This document shows positions 60,757 to 64,000 of a stretch of 64,000 nucleotides of DNA, piece after piece. Source of the DNA: Verrucomicrobiota bacterium (lineage in GTDB: Bacteria > Auribacterota > JABMQX01 > JAFGEW01); contig JAFGEW010000031.1 in the NCBI GenBank assembly GCA_016931415.1, positions 62,001 to 126,000 of the forward strand, given 5' to 3'. The notes under the pieces were generated by a model. The model did not search any database, was not told the DNA's origin, and saw only the letters and a list, made by a program, of their open reading frames with translations. Numbering within the stretch: position 1 is the first letter of the stretch; the number at the start of each line of letters is the position of its first letter. The position numbers were made by a program, and so were the translations under genes.

Positions 60757-61017
60757 GTGAGCGAGCCCACAGACCTGGTGACCGCCAAGAAGGTGCTGGA
60801 GGAGACCGAGGCCATCCGCCTTCAGTCGTTCCTCGAAAGCGAGGGCATCAACTGCGAGATCGTCTCGTACCACGACAGCCTGTTCGACGGCATCAGCCAG
60901 GACCCCTCGGAGGAGCACTGGGGTGAGATCCGCGTCCTGGCACGCGATCTCGAGCGCGCCCAGCGCGTTATCGCCGACATCGAGTCCTCGACCGTCAAGG
61001 ACGAGCCGGAGGAGTAG
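60757..61017 (+). CDS. DUF2007-like small protein
   Basis: An 86-residue protein similar to DUF2007 (putative signal-transducing) proteins: the pattern LVTAKKVLEETEAIRLQSFL, ESEGINCEIVSYHD and EIRVLARDLERAQRVIADIE. It has a ferredoxin-like alpha/beta layout seen in PII-like small proteins. GTG 60757 follows AGGAGG at 7 bases; TTG 60751 is too close to it. It probably forms a single-gene unit. Confidence 0.8.
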   Translation: MSEPTDLVTAKKVLEETEAIRLQSFLESEGINCEIVSYHDSLFDGISQDPSEEHWGEIRVLARDLERAQRVIADIESSTVKDEPEE

Positions 61018-61064
61018 ACGCGCTCGTCACCACACACCCCGGCCCGCACGTCGTGGCCATCAAC

Positions 61065-61154
<90 letters not shown>

Positions 61155-61332
61155 GCGCTTCGCGGCCTTCGGCCCCGGTCAAGCTATGCCGCGCGTTCCC
61201 TCTTTATCGCAACACCCGCGACGTAGTCGTGTGCGATCACGATCTCGGCCCTGCCCGTAGAGCGCTCGTCGATGCTGCGGATGAACGAGGGAAGGTCTGC
61301 GCCCCAGCATCCGGGCGCCGCGCGTGGGATGC

Positions 61333-61671
61333 TCAGAGCGGCTCGTCACGTGGCGCATCGGCCGATGAAGCAGCCCCTAGCCGCCGCTCCCACTGGCGCA
61401 TGCGACGTGCGGTTCTGTAGCTGCGGACGCCGCCGAAGATGCCCGTCACCATGCCCACAGCAAGGAGCGTGCAGGCGAGCGCGGTCATCCCACCGCTATG
61501 CGTGTGGCCCTCGATCTCGAACAGCTTGATGATCGTGATGCCCGAAAGGATGAGCACGAGCGAGGTGCGCAGGTAGGCCAGCAGCGTCCGCTCGTTGGCC
61601 AACTTGGTTCGGTCCAGGGCGAGCCGGTCGCGCAGGATGGGATCTTCGGGCAACGTGGGCTTCGGGGTCAC
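61333..61671 (-). CDS. DUF202 membrane protein
   Basis: A 112-residue protein of the DUF202 (YidH-like) family: the core DRTKLANERTLLAYLRTSLVLI, then two membrane segments (TSLVLILSGITIIKLF and TALACTLLAVGMVTGIFGG) and a basic tail. GTG 61671 has GGAG 8 bases upstream; the longer frame is not conserved. Function of the family is unclear. Confidence 0.85.
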   Translation of the reverse strand: MTPKPTLPEDPILRDRLALDRTKLANERTLLAYLRTSLVLILSGITIIKLFEIEGHTHSGGMTALACTLLAVGMVTGIFGGVRSYRTARRMRQWERRLGAASSADAPRDEPL

Positions 61672-62439
61672 GTCTGGTCTCCATGCTTGGACGGGGTCAC
61701 ACGTTCCGCCTGCGGTCAGGGCTCCGCGGCGACCACTACCGACTAAGCATATCGCAGCGGGGCAGGATGGGCAAGGGTACGTGTGGAACCGACGAGCCCC
61801 ACTGGGTGTTCGGGTGGATGCTCTGGTCACCGAATGCCGTTCACGGCATGCACGAGGGACCGAGACACGCACGCCTTTTTCGTGAAATGCACCTTGACGT
61901 GCCTTTCATCCAGAGGTAAATAACACGCTGAGGTTGCGTGGAATAGGGCGGTTCATTCCCTCCAGGGCCAACTCGTGCGTTACACGCGCACGAGGCAGCG
62001 GTCTGGTCGGACCTGATGGTGCCGTTGTTGGTGCCATCGTGCTCCTGTTCCTCGTCATAGGTGACAGAAGCGGCGTATATTGCCCTCTGCCGTGTCGAGG
62101 ATCTGGAACCGCAGGGAGCCTGCTCTACTCCGTCGCCTGTTCCGTTCTGATTCGTCGGAGCGGCCAGCGGCAGTTTCGCTCCTCAGGGGCCTTACGAGGC
62201 GGACGATTCGGAGGCGTCCGATGGGCTCCATCAGCAGCATCGCGGGTGCGTCGTTCGGGGCGTGCTCATGATCGTCTTCATTGTGCATCGCCTTTCTGTG
62301 CTGCTGATAGGCTCGAGGGTGTCTCCCGTGACGCCGTAGCTTGGATGCTCGGTCGTATATCGTTGCGCCTTCAGCAAGGCCCCCGTGGTACGTATCCGCC
62401 GGCCTCGGAAGACTGGTGAAAGGGTTTGGACGGAGTCCG
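61672..62439. other. Long gene-free stretch before the Mpg gene
   Basis: Nearly 770 bases without a convincing gene; the open frames on both strands have no signal, membrane or family pattern and lack ribosome binding sites. An imperfect hairpin lies at about 61884-61907 (GAAATGCAC with GTGCCTTTC, one mismatch). Composition is similar to the rest. It could hold a decayed gene or an RNA gene, but I cannot support either. Confidence 0.4.
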
Positions 62440-62460
62440 GTGGCCATCATCGTTGACGCG

Positions 62461-63120
62461 ATGAAAAGCCCGAGACATGCGGCAAGCCGGCGCGGCTACG
62501 AGGTGCTCGACACGGCGTTCTACCTCGACCGTACCGACCGCGTCGCCCGGCGGCTGCTCGGGTGCGTGCTCGTGCGCGTGCTCGACGGCGAGATCATGGC
62601 CGGTCGAATCGTCGAGACCGAGGCGTACTTCCCGGTCAACGATCCGGCATGCCACGCGCACCGCGGCATGACCGAGCGCAACCGGATGATGTTTGAACAA
62701 GGCGGGGTGGCGTACGTCTACTTTACGTATGGGAACCACTACCTGCTCAACGCCGTGACGGGCCGCGCAGGCCGGCCGGCGGCCGTGCTTATACGGGCCA
62801 TCGAGCCTATCGAGGGGCTGGCGCTCATGCGGGCGAACCGCCCCAACCGAACCGATGTTGAACTGACAAGCGGCCCGGGCAAGCTGGCCCAGGCGCTGAA
62901 CATAACAAAGGAACTGAACGGCGCGGACCTGACCGATTCGCCGCTCATGATCGCCCGCGGCCCTGCCGCGGGCGAGCCGGACCCGCGTAACGCGGACCTC
63001 CGCATCGGCCGCAGCGGAAGAATTGGCATCCGCGAAGCACAGGATAGACTCGCGCGGTTCTACATCGCGGACAACGCGTACGTGTCCGTCAAGCCGCGTG
63101 GCCAAAGACAACCAGCATGA
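62461..63120 (+). CDS. 3-methyladenine DNA glycosylase, Mpg/AAG family
   Basis: A 219-residue base-excision enzyme of the Mpg (AAG) family: VARRLLGCVLVRVL, GRIVETEAYFPVNDPACHAH, GMTERNRMMFEQGGVAYVYF, YGNHYLLNAVTG, SGPGKLAQALNI and a C-terminal RIGIREAQD. The catalytic ETEAY glutamate is present. It removes alkylated purines. ATG 62461 lacks a good ribosome binding site; GTG 62440, 7 codons upstream, follows GGACGGAG and is an equal candidate. It overlaps the next gene by 4 bases. Confidence 0.92.
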   Translation: MKSPRHAASRRGYEVLDTAFYLDRTDRVARRLLGCVLVRVLDGEIMAGRIVETEAYFPVNDPACHAHRGMTERNRMMFEQGGVAYVYFTYGNHYLLNAVTGRAGRPAAVLIRAIEPIEGLALMRANRPNRTDVELTSGPGKLAQALNITKELNGADLTDSPLMIARGPAAGEPDPRNADLRIGRSGRIGIREAQDRLARFYIADNAYVSVKPRGQRQPA

Positions 63121-63329
63121 AGAACGGGTTCTGGCGACGGGCGAAGGATCGGATCCTGGAGATCGCCTGTTGGGCCCTGTTGATCCCCGGTCTCACCCTT
63201 GTGGTGTACGGGGTCGACAGCGACGGGAGGCTCATGGGTTATGTCGTCGCCGGCACGGTCCTGATGCTGACCGCGGTGGTCCTGGGCGTCGCGTCGGTCA
63301 TGCGCGAGCGGCGTGACAGGGAAGCATGA
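63117..63329 (+). CDS. Small two-helix membrane protein
   Basis: A 70-residue protein with two membrane segments (IACWALLIPGLTLVVYG and GYVVAGTVLMLTAVVLGVASVM) and charged ends. It is coupled to the Mpg gene (ATGA overlap), which supports it being real. No family recognised. Confidence 0.65.
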   Translation: MKNGFWRRAKDRILEIACWALLIPGLTLVVYGVDSDGRLMGYVVAGTVLMLTAVVLGVASVMRERRDREA

Positions 63330-63384
63330 CCGCCTTGCGGGCGCGGCAACGTAGCGCCGGGCAGTCTGAGATATGGAGTCCTGG

Positions 63385-64000
63385 ATGGGCGGACTGATTC
63401 CCAACGACATCATTGACAGGATCCTCGGGCAGGCGGACATCGTCGAGGTCGTCTCGTCGTATGTGCCGCTCAAGCGCTCGGGGCGGAACTTCAAGGCGCT
63501 CTGTCCGTTCCATGATGAGAAGACGCCGTCGTTCATGGTGCATCCCGAGAAGGGCATCTACAAGTGCTTCGGGTGCGGCAAGGGCGGCAACGCCATCCAC
63601 TTCGTCATGGAGCGCGAGCACCTGACTTACCCCGAGGCGATCCGCGCGCTCGGCGAACGCTACGGCATCGCCGTGCCGGAAGCGCACGGCGAGCGGCCCG
63701 AATCAGGCCTGAAGAAGGACGCGCTCAAGCAGGCAGTCGCCACGGCGGCGAGCTTCTACCACGGCTGCCTCGTTGACGGCAAACGCGGCGGCGACCGGGC
63801 GATGGAGTACCTCGCCGGGCGCGGCATCTCGAAGGCGACCATCGAGCGGTTCAGAATCGGCTGGGCGCCGGAGTCCTGGGATGGCGTGCTCAACGAGGGG
63901 CGGCGCAAGGGCTTCGCCGACGGCGTCCTGGCCGCGGCCGGCCTGGCGGCCCGCAGCGAGAAGACGGGCAACTTCTTCGACATGCTGCGCGCCCGCGTCG
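63385..64000 (+). CDS. dnaG: DNA primase DnaG, N-terminal part (3' truncated)
   Basis: The first 205 residues of DnaG; the gene continues past the window. Visible: IPNDIIDRILGQADIVEVVSSYV start, the CHC2 zinc finger (LCPFHDEKTPSF, then YKCFGCGKGG) that binds single-stranded DNA, LTYPEAIRALGERYGI and the beginning of the RNA polymerase domain (AMEYLAGRGISKATIERFRI). ATG 63385 has GGAG 6 bases upstream; ATG 63373 is less likely. rpoD often follows dnaG, but it is outside the window. Confidence 0.95.
   Translation, partial: MGGLIPNDIIDRILGQADIVEVVSSYVPLKRSGRNFKALCPFHDEKTPSFMVHPEKGIYKCFGCGKGGNAIHFVMEREHLTYPEAIRALGERYGIAVPEAHGERPESGLKKDALKQAVATAASFYHGCLVDGKRGGDRAMEYLAGRGISKATIERFRIGWAPESWDGVLNEGRRKGFADGVLAAAGLAARSEKTGNFFDMLRARV

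Noticed and set aside
61934-62450. Overlapping frames on both strands in the gap before the Mpg gene
   Set aside because: Neither has a ribosome binding site or recognisable sequence; both look like chance frames.

Overview
The window is chromosomal DNA of a GC-rich, Gram-negative-type bacterium. Evidence for this is lipoprotein signal peptides, meso-diaminopimelate-type peptidoglycan genes and HslUV. The gene set fits an uncultured lineage in or near the PVC/Planctomycetota-like part of the tree: DUF1844 and Minf_1886-like proteins, large membrane vWA/DUF58 loci, and a Bacillus-type long SRP RNA. It keeps a full division cluster with FtsZ, so it is not a typical FtsZ-less planctomycete. The phylum assignment is inference only. 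No insertion sequence, phage, CRISPR array or integrase is visible; the region looks like ordinary backbone with lineage-specific surface genes.

Layout. 1-731: end of a VIT/vWA-type protein and its terminator. 792-5955: small conserved genes, mostly on the minus strand (lipoproteins with TPRs, a GspB-like anchor, a zinc-ribbon protein, a TPR/metallopeptidase lipoprotein, DUF1844 and Minf_1886 proteins). 6024-9291: a YhaN/YhaO-like (SbcC/SbcD-like) DNA-repair pair. 9436-25710: a peptidase C26 amidase followed by a large membrane locus. That locus has three big vWA proteins, a DUF58 protein, an 1180-residue coiled-coil membrane protein, an exported alpha/alpha-toroid protein and an exported DUF1080-like protein; the MoxR ATPase usual for such loci is not in the window. 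25754-27856: RNase R, apparently starting at AUC. 27880-32661 (minus): tRNA-Glu, SRP RNA, dnaX-ybaB-recR, a CoA-binding protein and a lipoprotein. 32791-36142 (minus): a MEMO-family protein and hslVU.

36341-56735 is a near-complete dcw cluster in the order mraZ-rsmH-ftsL-ftsI-murE-murF-mraY-murD-[LysM]-ftsW-murG-[HEAT]-murC-ddl-ftsQ-ftsA-ftsZ. Most genes overlap or are a few bases apart, and murB is not in the cluster. The cluster has a sigma70-like promoter crossed by 10-bp-phased GGG/CCC boxes that fit autoregulation by MraZ. It makes UDP-MurNAc-pentapeptide (MurC-F, Ddl), lipid I and II (MraY, MurG), the septal synthase (FtsW, FtsI) and the divisome scaffold (FtsL, FtsQ, FtsA, FtsZ). 56784-64000 holds a DUF4412-like protein, a 984-residue multidomain surface metallopeptidase-like protein, a DUF2007 protein, tRNA-Ser, a DUF202 protein, an Mpg-family DNA glycosylase and the start of dnaG.

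The observations most worth checking are: an A9 slippery run in dnaX with stops in both shifted frames; a His in place of the second T7-loop Asp of FtsZ; the AUC start of RNase R; the triple-vWA membrane locus; the MraZ box array; paired inverted repeats between ftsL and ftsI; and the SRP RNA with its own promoter and leader hairpin.
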